NCBI GenBank assembly: GCA_949152475.1
Contig: OX424570.1
Location: 16,736,694 to 16,800,693, forward strand
Length of the DNA: 64,000 nucleotides
Reading direction: 5' to 3'
Origin: Terebella lapidaria
Lineage: Eukaryota; Annelida; Polychaeta; Terebellida; Terebellidae
Below the pieces are notes generated by a model. The model was not told the origin of the DNA and did no database searches. It saw only the letters and a list, made by a program, of their open reading frames with translations. This document shows positions 51,601-57,000 of the stretch, piece after piece. The position numbers were made by a program, and so were the translations under genes. Within the stretch, counting starts at the first letter, position 1. Each line of letters begins with the position of its first letter.

Positions 51601-53724
51601 AAAATTATTGCATGATTATAATGAGCAGAAACTTTGAAAGAAGTTGTATGTATGGATTTGGCAAGATGGTCAAATGGTGTGATATTTTATTTCATAATTC
51701 ACTGGTCTTGGGCCAATCCACAAGATGACTTAACGGAATAAATTACTTATCAACAACCAGACTTCGAATTGCACACAAAATATCTGGAAATCTACATAGG
51801 ACGGCAAATTCTGGCCTGGATATCAAACTATCAATATTCATGAAGTTGTCTCGAGAGGTTGCGAAACCTGAATATCAAATAGATCTGTATCATTCAAGTG
51901 ACACAATGTGCTAGTTTTTTTTTATCCATCTCATTTTCTTTTTATATTAATTTGACTGACATGTCAGCATACATTTATCAATTTCTCATTGTTGCGTATA
52001 TTTTTCTCAAAAGATCGAAGGGCGCATGTAGTAGTTTAGATTGGTGATGTATGGAATAATCGCATCATACACTTGAATATTCATGAATTGGTTGCAAGCC
52101 ATTGCGACAAAAGAACCATGTAAAACACCCAATAATATGCTCGAAAACAATGCAAGGCCCACAAATCATACAACTGAAGGTAACCTGAGCTCTGAACAAG
52201 GACGATTACTGAATGTATACAATGTCACTTCCTTGGTAGTGAAACAAATCACGGGTCATGAATATTTTATTTGGCGGACATTATTGCAGGCAATATTGCA
52301 CACACTTCCTGAATTCTGCCATTTTTCTACCATGCATTAATGAAGCAGGGGCATAATTTCTCTTGATGGTATCACAAAGCGAAGAAAATACAATGGTTGA
52401 CCTCCCCCCCACCCCAACCCTAACTAATTAACTAAACTGTTATTCACAGTACTTGCACCCACCCCCTCCCCCCATTTTTATTTTGCAATTTCCATTCGCA
52501 CAGCGCATGAAAGTTATCACAAAGGTACACGACATCTCGCAGTTCCACAAATAATGCAAATGTATTTTTTGCCGAGTGCTATCGCCATCGGGCAAAGCTG
52601 CTGTACTCTTCCAGCGTATTTACTGGTAGTTCTCCCCTTAAACCACCTTTCCACCGTTCTTCCAGAATGAACAATCTCCACCCACCCCCCACCCCCCCCC
52701 TCCCTCCCGCAACATCGCAAAAATAACTAGCATCCACCTACATTTTATGTTAATGTGATATCACTGCAAGATCACAATGCTTGATTACATGTTTTCGGAG
52801 CTGTTCCCAGTTAATACTTCTGTTTTGCATGAATGTTTTTCTACGATTGATAGATACTCAATACAGTTCAGCCTGCTTATGAAAGTGGCGATTGAAAATC
52901 ATGGAAATGTCACACTGCCTCGCGGCAATTGCCTTCCATATGTTAGATGTCGCAAACGCAGTCTGCAAGATGCAAAGAGTTTGTTGTCGTGACAATTACC
53001 ACAGTGCTCGACCACCCCCCTACCCTTCAATTGCCCCTTTCCCTCCCCACTAATACCAGAATGTCCCTCCCCCTTTTCCCAAGCCAGAACAAATATTGAT
53101 TCATCTGCGGAAAAGCCAGACAGAACAGCTGGTGCTGCCACCTATTGACTGCCAGTGACAACTCCCACCAGTGGCAATCAATATCATAATGTTTCGTGTT
53201 GTAAGCTCTAGAACAGTTCACACATCATAATGCACCAACCATTTTTTTTCCCCTTTTTGCAAGTGGCCGGGAAATGCCAATAATCAGTGAATACTTTCAA
53301 GAGTTCATCCAAACTGGAAGCTTTACTGATCTAGGCTATTCACCACATGGCACAATCTTCCTTGCAACTCCTTCCTTGAAGGCATGAGCACTAAAATTGT
53401 GTGATATACACAAAGAGTGTTTATTATATTATTTACTTTGGTAACTTAAGTTTCTAACTAGTTTCACAGTTAACAGTATAACATTACGTATGATAACGTT
53501 ATCGTTAAACCCTACATCAAAAGTCATTATCAAAATGAACAGCTTATAATCACATTTTATATATTTTTCAACTTGATTATGTTTATTTTTCAATTGATTA
53601 GGTTGCCATGGTAACGTACCGGTGTTGTGGTGTTGCTTAGTTGCATCTCAGCGTCGTCCCCGGTCAAACCCCGGTCACTGGATGACATCAGGGAGGCTGA
53701 GATCTCACCCCCGGGGCCAACAAT
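12004..53724 (-). CDS. LARP4: La-related protein 4 (LARP4/4B homologue), 17 exons assembled
   Basis: LARP4 is a cytoplasmic RNA-binding protein that binds poly(A) and PABPC1 and stabilises mRNA tails. Seventeen minus-strand exons join in phase to 1,119 codons plus a stop: PAM2 motif at about residues 40-54; La motif about 172-262; RRM about 262-335; Pro/aromatic linker to 450; His/Ser/Arg-rich exon 11; Arg-rich '[14 protein letters not shown]'; the family signature '[13 protein letters not shown]' (about 700-712); '[12 protein letters not shown]'; '[15 protein letters not shown]'; and an RRDDYN-repeat tail. Order and motifs match vertebrate LARP4/4B. The protein is longer than the human one (about 720-740 residues) mainly through Ser/Thr- and His-rich inserts. 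The first exon found starts at an acceptor; its first ATG is at 53,686-53,688, so the true start may lie there or in an exon further right. Intron 10 uses a GC donor. Confidence 0.93.
12554..12667 (-). CDS. LARP4: LARP4 exon 16: LSYA motif
   Basis: The exon encodes '[17 protein letters not shown]', aligning with 'RKLSYAEVCQKPPKE' of human LARP4. The acceptor is the tttgacag six bases before a second AG; only this one keeps the frame open. Confidence 0.92.
13032..13350 (-). CDS. LARP4: LARP4 exon 15: Ser/Thr-rich
   Basis: About 106 codons, almost entirely Ser, Thr, Ala, Val and Gln. The exon has no domain. Phase 1 to 0 closes exactly with its neighbours; donor gtaagt, acceptor cttgcatag. Confidence 0.85.
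13450..13799 (-). CDS. LARP4: LARP4 exon 14
   Basis: The exon opens with '[20 protein letters not shown]', aligning with 'LENRMSDVVKG' of human LARP4. The remainder is a long Thr/Ser/Ala/Pro-rich disordered stretch. Confidence 0.94.
14008..14112 (-). CDS. LARP4: LARP4 exon 13: FPPLPG signature
   Basis: The exon has 35 codons: a run of six Ser, then '[18 protein letters not shown]'. 'F-D-L...FPPLPG' is a hallmark of LARP4/4B C-termini. Confidence 0.96.
14211..14271 (-). CDS. LARP4: LARP4 exon 12: short RG-rich exon
   Basis: The 61-nt exon encodes '[20 protein letters not shown]', comparable to 'YGRGRRTLFRGRRRR' in human LARP4. Donor gtaagt, acceptor ctgtgtccag. It is too short to be seen from open-frame length alone. 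Confidence 0.9.
14512..15135 (-). CDS. LARP4: LARP4 exon 11: large His/Ser/Arg/Asp-rich exon
   Basis: This 624-nt exon encodes about 208 residues: an Arg/Asp-rich block ('[20 protein letters not shown]'), a Ser/Gln block, then a His/Gly/Ser block with runs such as 'HQHHHGDGG' and '[20 protein letters not shown]'. It is low in complexity and probably disordered. I know no equivalent of this size in vertebrate LARP4; it is the main length increase. Confidence 0.9.
15230..15406. mobile_element. 177-bp TA-flanked MITE in LARP4 intron 10
   Basis: The termini are inverted: CAGTGGTCCCTGTAAGATAA at the left, its reverse complement at the right. TA lies on both sides (15228-29 and 15407-08). TIRs starting CAGTGG with TA duplication suggest a pogo/Tigger-like (Tc1/mariner) non-autonomous element. 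There is no coding content. Confidence 0.85.
15521..15612 (-). CDS. LARP4: LARP4 exon 10, with GC splice donor
   Basis: The exon encodes '[18 protein letters not shown]...' and ends AACAACAG before gcaagt. This is a GC-AG intron with an otherwise perfect donor consensus. The GT three bases further in would move exon 11 into a frame that soon stops and would not meet exon 12 in phase. Confidence 0.88.
15828..15929 (-). CDS. LARP4: LARP4 exon 9: Pro-rich linker
   Basis: The exon has 34 codons, phase 0 at both ends, donor gtcagt. Its '[15 protein letters not shown]' aligns with 'SWSPNPTPYFETP' of human LARP4. Confidence 0.88.
16388..16555 (-). CDS. LARP4: LARP4 exon 8: end of RRM and linker
   Basis: The exon begins '[19 protein letters not shown]', matching 'ARIKA...F..KNGYR' of the family, and continues into a Phe/Pro/Gln linker. 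It is phase 0 at both ends. Confidence 0.94.
16963..17127 (-). CDS. LARP4: LARP4 exon 7: RRM body
   Basis: The exon encodes '[20 protein letters not shown]', '[20 protein letters not shown]' and '[14 protein letters not shown]', the core of the LARP4-type RRM. It is phase 0 at both ends. Confidence 0.98.
17484..17587 (-). CDS. LARP4: LARP4 exon 6: end of La motif and first RRM strand
   Basis: The exon encodes '[16 protein letters not shown]' and '[15 protein letters not shown]'. The acceptor one dinucleotide upstream of a second AG (cttcag before AG) is the one that keeps the frame. Confidence 0.96.
17866..18002 (-). CDS. LARP4: LARP4 exon 5: La motif core
   Basis: The exon encodes '[20 protein letters not shown]' and the following helices to 'LVIDVLRE'. 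This is close to 'ENLASDMYLISQMDSDQYVP' of human LARP4B. Confidence 0.97.
18667..18751 (-). CDS. LARP4: LARP4 exon 4: start of La motif
   Basis: The exon encodes '[15 protein letters not shown]', the first helix of the La motif. It keeps the Q-x-E-Y-Y-F pattern of genuine La proteins where vertebrate LARP4 has Q-L-E-F-C-F. Confidence 0.95.
18796..19000. mobile_element. 205-bp TA-flanked MITE (CTGTAAAC family) in intron 3
   Basis: The ends are CTGTAAACCCATT and its imperfect inverse AACGGGTTTACAG, flanked by TA. The interior has GTTCGCG and CGCGAAAT-type internal inverted motifs. It is related to the element at 25951-26157. Confidence 0.82.
20242..20255. promoter_or_regulatory. X-box-like palindrome at LARP4 exon 3 donor
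   Basis: GTTACCATGGTAAC is a perfect 14-bp palindrome that starts 6 bases into the intron, directly after gtgagt. A looser copy (ATTACCATGGCAAC) lies near 20,107. Confidence 0.45.
20262..20432 (-). CDS. LARP4: LARP4 exon 3
   Basis: This exon encodes a Pro/Gly-rich spacer between PAM2 and the La motif ('[16 protein letters not shown]...'). Acceptor cgtcacag, donor gtgagt. The donor is followed directly by a perfect 14-bp X-box palindrome. Phases join exons 2 and 4 cleanly. Confidence 0.88.
21549..21562. promoter_or_regulatory. RFX X-box-like palindrome
   Basis: GTAGCCATGGCAAC fits GTNRCC-N2-RGYAAC. Confidence 0.4.
22073..22086. promoter_or_regulatory. RFX X-box-like palindrome
   Basis: GTAACCATGGCAAC fits the X-box consensus. 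It is embedded in a wider dyad: CTAGTAACC on one side, GGCAACTAG on the other. Confidence 0.4.
24724..24943 (-). CDS. LARP4: LARP4 exon 2: PAM2 motif
   Basis: Acceptor atattccag, donor gtaagt. The exon opens in phase 0 and encodes '[14 protein letters not shown]', aligning with 'GLNPNAKVW' of human LARP4, the motif that binds the MLLE domain of PABPC1. The key aromatic residue is Phe here, not the Trp of vertebrate LARP4. The rest is acidic, Pro- and Thr-rich. Confidence 0.93.
25951..26157. mobile_element. 207-bp TA-flanked MITE (CTGTAAAC family)
   Basis: The TIRs begin CTGTAAACGTAT and end ATACGTTTACAG, with TA at 25949-50 and 26158-59. The interior GTTCGCGTTTT motif is shared with the element at 18796-19000, so both belong to one family with diverged subfamilies. 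Confidence 0.82.
27148..27303 (+). repeat. Cluster of three long G-runs
   Basis: Runs of 14 (27148-27161), 13 (27165-27177) and 15 (27289-27303) guanines lie on the plus strand within 156 bases, separated by purine-rich sequence. They could form G-quadruplexes. Lengths may be imprecise in any assembly. Confidence 0.9.
28911..29935. repeat. Tandem satellite, 147-bp period, 7 units
   Basis: The landmark CGTTTCCGAGATAT recurs at 29041, 29188, 29335, 29482, 29629, 29776 and 29923, exactly 147 bp apart each time. The first unit is 9 bp shorter. Units differ by only a few bases, so homogenisation is recent. Each has GGGTCAAGGTCAAAGTTCAT or a near variant, which contains an ERR/SF-1-type TCAAGGTCA and a DR1 AGGTCAAAGTTCA (exact in four units: 29100, 29394, 29541, 29835). 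There is no coding frame. Confidence 0.95.
29936..30630 (+). repeat. Long-unit (about 315 bp) extension of the satellite ending in poly(A)
   Basis: After the last 147-bp unit the sequence enters a longer unit repeated about 315 bp later (CGGTTTCCGAGATATGCAGG at about 29,923 and 30,238). A shared segment TTATCGTCCGGAAACCAA occurs three times. The block ends in an A-rich tail of about 33 bases (about 30,594-30,627), which suggests that part of it derives from a retroposed (SINE-like) sequence. Confidence 0.75.
30643..30666. repeat. Perfect hairpin flanking the satellite
   Basis: Ten-base arms AAGGCATTTC and GAAATGCCTT surround a TGCC loop. The other flank of the satellite (about 28,868-28,886) has a related GGCATTTCGG sequence in a weaker dyad, so the array may sit inside an older hairpin-ended element. 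Confidence 0.5.
30691..33052. other. Intron 1 / 3' flank of the giant ORF, no gene seen
   Basis: Three of the longest plus-strand G-runs are here: 13 (30718-30730), 22 (31659-31680) and 20 (32525-32544). A minus-strand AATAAA at 32352-32357 could end an unspliced transcript of the giant ORF. Otherwise it is AT-rich, without exons. Confidence 0.5.
33053..37750 (-). CDS. Giant acidic Ser/Thr-rich protein or alternative LARP4 exon, unrecognised
   Basis: One uninterrupted frame of 1,565 codons runs from ATG at 37,748-37,750 to the stop at 33,053; the frame stays open to 37,860. I do not recognise the protein. Visible parts, counted from the ATG: a '[10 protein letters not shown]' motif near 40 and '[10 protein letters not shown]' near 370, like the DSWE core of SUZ-type sequences; a duplicated segment of about 50 residues (near 383-466) sharing '[19 protein letters not shown]'; Lys/Arg patches; 'RKRRVRFG' near 1,140, fitting the RVxF docking motif of protein phosphatase 1; and a C-terminal structured-looking part (last about 70 residues) ending 'RNKQKKPSA', weakly reminiscent of a cold-shock-like barrel. 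A donor GCG-gtgagg at 33,116-33,122 in phase 0 could join it to LARP4 exon 2. Coding is near certain; gene identity is open. Confidence 0.8.
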   Translation of the reverse strand: MDSPAVTSEVSGLSQKVAGPTGIDTATCGQSLAPKPPDEIPDSWESIVSEPSSSDEGGGTPVEAPAETLVMAPVEEAPLVLCEESGDNESKISGIHDTESRTAEIESESISGNENCSNPVEKGKDGPIKSEMDNASEIYSAETKESSQNCEAVVDTDSVTQLVEQQVTLDTERASQDQGVVKTDCQNTSSSSKELVERERPLTEDTSPSILSEDITKDEKQSSSESTKPAETATRTDKNQTTLSQKPHAKNDRRVARRRKTSQGNSSKHDRQLDKGLPPKAEVIGDHVTGNTTLASLNDPVLARLPNALCRKLPSEARNHKKFGQDGTGKVLSGKSSLVVSKFEDKRPPESEQLTPLDPPGSKGSDPDEVPDCWDQDSDSDSKRSIPANLAVEIPKMEIPSSTTETESVSETEQATEASNTNSSNTNSKRSISANLEVEIPTVDIPEVEVPSATAETESVSETEQATEASNTNCEMVILESEINCDSKNQSHDVSVSECLDSESVDNTLCQKTIPSDQTVDMTAQIPLVDEPPEPILPVIASTDEVSHDTDVDAIDDQNIRSTSVSDGEEESNLHTTEILISPKENDLNANPQPCVQSHPCVQNTCVNIEHTQDSGAVMDDIPSLAPPGDSGASWELTPSSDSCYTDLDYLSDDENMTWGETNVKVKVIPCHGDGGSSDSDADEFFSLDSDGATSEDEDYKICVSPSPTSKRGTSEVVHEATAVTNFTTQTGAFQTCENSFKVEDNKCILDTKLEVTKEPVSPVTMTKTLTSSADNQTHGTKCGVGVDLDKPDDRTQVQENRSPGRALNEDISCSSSWDQSLSLAHQGVSSFTGAKSYADDDSDGCDSVTVAADILDKVTVERDVVKTSASRCALSKSSEGKDAHNAYSTGIKRLTRKGCQSVAVVTSSDDDSDNDKVSANKSAIKRVSRKDLYNSQRLTNTDRKTEVAIVAIKSHHRLSELHSDTDSDHDRDKCYDRSGFGHNVVASGAVARSSHVKISTDNSNFTAKVDSAILVADRLSRHGDKESVRTRKYRVGRERRDGGSRAGPTRSKFCSTHGDDAWSSSSSTFSDGEGQCFRDVDRAMGKSLKHLRNAGGKSRAACTVVITDTDANITNTLDLDQIGADSKTSNRKTASGNQRKRRVRFGNHSNSSHGDQYGNHGSSVVSCAGILEEDFDMQLPRKSCLNNPTVVTVTGQPPTEPYALAYNPNTTYVQTYDQPIPIVEYSSDGMVAYSEDILSNEECQESTVVYTDSTVDGIATLSYSQAPVGLVSPPNFSPGSQLSYDGVYAEDRDSSLYMGPGGDGPLMDPVVPTAGIHTCPHGYPAMATGPVVVQTSDGSVCSSPVAPDSSSILAGVYNTIAPLQCTLPLDCTLSQGVTSTQNSPDDHQQDLSLSAETVQMQESVAAESTTEQPSDTSATSSLECSGYSLDGSTSSTATVYAPTNHIPLATIPNTTATIPAVIGSSTTSTAPDTPASPTSLQFRVQLKEFAFVGSCLKIAAQVSVTEEDADFWKHMNPGDVYFFSANSYVLCVQRNKQKKPSAVRIYVVLYVHHGVNVLCIHGLV
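37838..40190 (-). promoter_or_regulatory. Candidate promoter region of the giant ORF
   Basis: GC-richer, CpG-containing sequence upstream of the ORF. On the minus strand it offers TATATATA at 38117-38124, a CRE-like TGACGTAA at 37979-37986, an E-box CACGTG at 37994-37999 and a short direct repeat GGTGATCACATC (about 37,859-37,887). Transcription starting near 38.09 kb would give a 5' UTR of about 330 nt. Open frames on either strand at 39.3-40.2 kb lack ATG starts or domains. This is inference only. Confidence 0.35.
40360..40450 (+). repeat. About 90-bp dispersed repeat, left copy
   Basis: Closely similar to the reverse complement of 46,139-46,226 along its length, including GGAACAGTCTGG/ATTGCG, an A-tract, CTCACGTAAGGACGTG and TTTTTACGCTAGAT. 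The core CTCACGT-aagg-ACGTGRG can form a hairpin. Confidence 0.8.
40451..46138. other. Intron sequence between the inverted repeat copies, no gene seen
   Basis: No transposase or other domain is recognisable on either strand. Contents: GTCCGTCCATCC-type microsatellite near 41,580; a short dyad CCCATAAG...CTTATGGG at about 42,083-42,105; the 69-bp tandem repeat at 44,570-44,787; a G-run of 17 (45315-45331); and the only long C-run of the window (45610-45622). Confidence 0.5.
44570..44787. repeat. 69-bp tandem repeat, about 3 copies
   Basis: TAAGTAATMAGTGTGCTMC recurs at about 44,583, 44,652 and 44,721 with 69-bp spacing. The units also share TTAATTAACATGCATACTCT. They are diverged, so the array is older than the 147-bp array. 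Confidence 0.85.
46139..46226 (-). repeat. About 90-bp dispersed repeat, right (inverted) copy
   Basis: Inverted partner of 40,360-40,450. Similarity fades beyond GTCTGG on the outer side and beyond CTGTCGG on the inner side. The two may be ends of one 5.87-kb element or two separate small insertions. Confidence 0.8.
47799..47812. promoter_or_regulatory. RFX X-box palindrome, perfect
   Basis: GTTGCCATGGCAAC is the ideal self-complementary X-box. Confidence 0.45.
48700..48713. promoter_or_regulatory. RFX X-box-like site
   Basis: GTTACCCTGGCAAC fits the consensus and lies at the edge of a GC-richer intronic island, so it could mark an enhancer (inference). Confidence 0.4.
53602..53615. promoter_or_regulatory. 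X-box palindrome at LARP4 exon 1 donor
   Basis: GTTGCCATGGTAAC (either strand) begins 4 bases into the intron after exon 1 and overlaps the donor hexamer gtacgt. Confidence 0.45.
53620..53724 (-). CDS. LARP4: LARP4 exon 1 (first coding exon found)
   Basis: The exon has 35 codons, phase 0 at both ends. The acceptor is TTTGTTTACAG and the donor gtacgt. It has an in-frame ATG at 53,686-53,688. Its content (Ser/Thr/Asp-rich) is poorly conserved in the family, so assignment rests on phase, strand and joining in front of the PAM2 exon. An X-box palindrome begins 4 bases into the following intron, and the acceptor with the first 33 exon bases is repeated in a minisatellite upstream. Confidence 0.6.
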
Positions 53725-54095
53725 CTGTAAACAAATCGTTACCATGGTTACTATCTATCAGAGAAATGGTTGCCAAGGTTACTGGAGGCTAAGATCTCAT
53801 TCATGGGGCCAACAATCTGTAAACAAATTATTACCATGGTTACTATCTATCAGAGAAATGGTTGCCAAGGTTACTGGAGGCTAAGATCTCATTCATGGGG
53901 CCAACAATCTGTAAACAAATTATTACCATGGTTACTATCTATCAGAGAAATGGTTGCCAAGGTTACTGGAGGCTAAGATCTCACCCCGGGGGCCAACAAT
54001 CTGCAACAAATCATTACCATGGTTACTATCTATCAGAGAAATGGTTGCCAGGGTTACTGAAGGCTGGGATCTGTAACAAATCGTTACCATGGTGA
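53692..54095. repeat. 92-bp minisatellite that includes the LARP4 exon 1 splice acceptor
   Basis: Units start at 53,692, 53,784, 53,876, 53,968 and 54,059 (last partial), spacing 92, 92, 92 and 91 bp. The first unit overlaps the first 33 bases of exon 1 and its acceptor; the others carry copies of that acceptor (TTTGTTTACAG-ATTGTTGG or near variants) and of the exon start. Each unit also has a GTTACCATGGTTAC half-degraded X-box. Confidence 0.95.
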
Positions 54096-57000
54096 TTTTA
54101 ACCACAGATTGTGGAGACTGAGACCAATAAACTTCACAAGCTAATGGTTACCCAAGGCTTTACAAATAGAGCCAACAATCTATAATTGGTTACCGAGGCT
54201 ACTGAACCCACAGTGTTTGCTAACAACTACCAACTAGGGTTCAGAGATCTGTATATCATCAATAAAGTATCATGGTTACGATCAACAACAAAATTGCTAA
54301 ATACCAACAAACTAATATTGATAGAAAAGGCCAAGATAGCTGTACAACACACTAAACATCGATACTGAGGTTAATGACAGGTGGATGTGTATGAATAAAT
54401 ACTGATCAATTCCTTATGTTTGAATAAGTATTCATGAAAAAATTTGCTGCTTGGCAACAAATTATTTAGTAGGATTGATTAGTTGTTCAACAAACTTGTC
54501 TGACATAAAATACATCGACAAGAAGCATGCAAATGTAGACATCTATAACCATGATTCAGCAAACTTGTACGAAAGTGTATTATATTGTCTGTATGTTTGC
54601 GATGGGAGAGAGGGGGGGGGGGGCCAGGCAAGGGGGTGGGGGTGTTGTGTTGTATATATGGATGGGCAGGGACCGACCGCGCAGGATGTTACACACAATA
54701 TGTGCGTGTTTAGAGTAACATCGTGCCCTTATCATGCAGGCGAGCGACGTGCATACATAATACATTGTTGTGCCTTCAGACAAGCCTCATGCAGTAGACG
54801 GGTTTTTATCTGGGATGATCTGTTCCGTTAAAATCTACATGTATGACGAAATCATGGAGCTGAGGTTTATGCAAATGTAATTTCTGTTGGGGCTGAAGCA
54901 GAGATCACAATAATTTCCTAGATCTCTCAAAAGCATATTAAATTTTTTTTTGGCATTTGCATGTTTGGTATTTCACAAGGTTTTTCTTTGACAATTATAT
55001 CTCCCATTCTGCTTTCAATACCACGTATCAGAAACACATAATGAAATGTATTTCTGCATGTATGTATATTCATGGCAATATTAAACATTTCTTTTCACCC
55101 CACTAATGGGCCACTATTTGTAAACTTGCACATTGCGCAACAGTTGGCTTTCCCATATTTACTATGGGGGATTTCCCAAACAATTGCACATGTACCACAC
55201 GATTCTCAAACTGACTTTGCCAGGAAATATTATGTTGTTCAGTAAAAAAAAATGATTTTGTACTCTTGGCGTGAGTATCTAAGCTGTTCCCTTGGTCAGG
55301 CTCAAGAGAATGGTTTTATCTCTAACAGTTCAGGTTTATATGAAAAAAAAGTCACAATATCATTGAGACAAATCAATAAATATCATTACATTTCTGTGTT
55401 TGACTTTTTTGAGTTTTTTTATTTGTTTGGAGTGATGAATATCAAAGAAACTGAAAAAGGGTCAAGAAATTGCATCATACACACAGTCATTCTGTGATCA
55501 AGTGCATAATTTTTCACAAGCTTTCAACAGCCCATAATTGTCACAGCCATTTATCTCTATCATTATAATAAATATTGATTTACTATCAATTAATTAAACC
55601 TATACATAACTGACAATATCATCATAAACTTACAACAAACAACCAAACATTTTATTCCGTATCATATGCAATGTTAATATTGATTTGGATGATGAAACAG
55701 CATGACACTGTATATTCATACATGACACATACCCAAAGATAGCGTAATGACAAATGCCGAAATCATGAAACATTGGCTGATAGGTCAAACTGACACGTAT
55801 TTCCAATGTTATTTTACGTTGTTTTGAAGGCAATGAACTACAGCCCATTTGAAAGGTTAATTTGAAGTATTCAATATTGTAAAGTCTGTTATAATTTGTG
55901 TGTACTATGAAGAAATATTCACAGGTGGCAGCACTGTTGTAAAATCATAAGGTATCTTCTTTGACAACTTTATTAAGTGTTTACAAAGTTACTGATTAAT
56001 ATCATTTGATTTACAGAAGTCATTCAGATTCATATTATTGGACTATTTTTTACTCTAAGCAATTTGACAATGCATTCTTTTTTTCAGTGAAGGTTAGCAT
56101 TCAGTTACATAATCATGTTCAGAATGCAAATTACATGTGATAATGACCTGGGGGTTTTTCCTCATTAATTTAATATTAATGATGTACTTGAAACACATTC
56201 AAATTCAAGCAATTTATAACTGTGTCTTAACTAGGCCCTGGAGGTTAGATAGAGCACCTTGACAAGTGACATTCATTATATGCTGCAAAAATTAGTGTTG
56301 GGAATTGAAATCTTTGACCATGTTTGATGATTAAAATTTTTTTTCAATCGATCATCGATTATTATTTGAAATTTAATCGTACGTACAGTCACATTATTTT
56401 GCTTGGCCTGATGTACGGAAAAAACATCAACAACAATTTCATTTTCTCTGTCCTGTTTGAATTCCGTCATCGAGCCCACCATGCATGTACTTTGTTATGA
56501 ACATTGTCGAAAAGAGACGAAAAAAGGCAGAGTTTCCTGGACCTCGAGGTTATCAAAGGATGTTACGATCAAAAAAAGTTATGGTCATGTTTGATTTGCA
56601 TAATTGATTTTTCAAAAATGTAATCGATAATTTAATTGAAGACAGTTCTGATCAATCATCAAAGATAATCCATGATTGATCCCATCACTAGCAAAAATTC
56701 TCAAAATTCATTTCGAAGATTATTACTCAATTGAAGTAGATTAATACTGAAATACAATGTACTGAGTTGTCACCCAGAAGTACTGATATCTAGAATATAT
56801 TTGGTGCTTGAGAGATGAATTATAATCAAGAATTGATTGAATAAATTGATTGATTTTGGTGACATACTTTATTTGCTATAAATGCTATAATGTATTTGGC
56901 ATACTTTATGGTCAATCACACATGTACATGTCATGTACAATTGACAAAATTTGGACAGAAAAATAAGGTCGAGCTGAAAAACTTCCTTTCCAAGAAAATG

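Larger units (their letters stand above)
46227..53619. other. Distal part of LARP4 intron 1, no gene seen
   Basis: X-boxes lie at 47799-47812 and 48700-48713, a G-run of 19 at 48003-48021, and a GC-richer island at about 48,690-49,290. TGACCTTGACCTT is at 49437-49449. A 20-mer repeat of a segment near 16.1 kb is at 52033-52052. No splice-bounded coding exon is recognised. Confidence 0.5.

Noticed and set aside
53730-54095. Plus-strand frames repeating '[20 protein letters not shown]'
   Set aside because: They are translations of the 92-bp minisatellite, not a gene.
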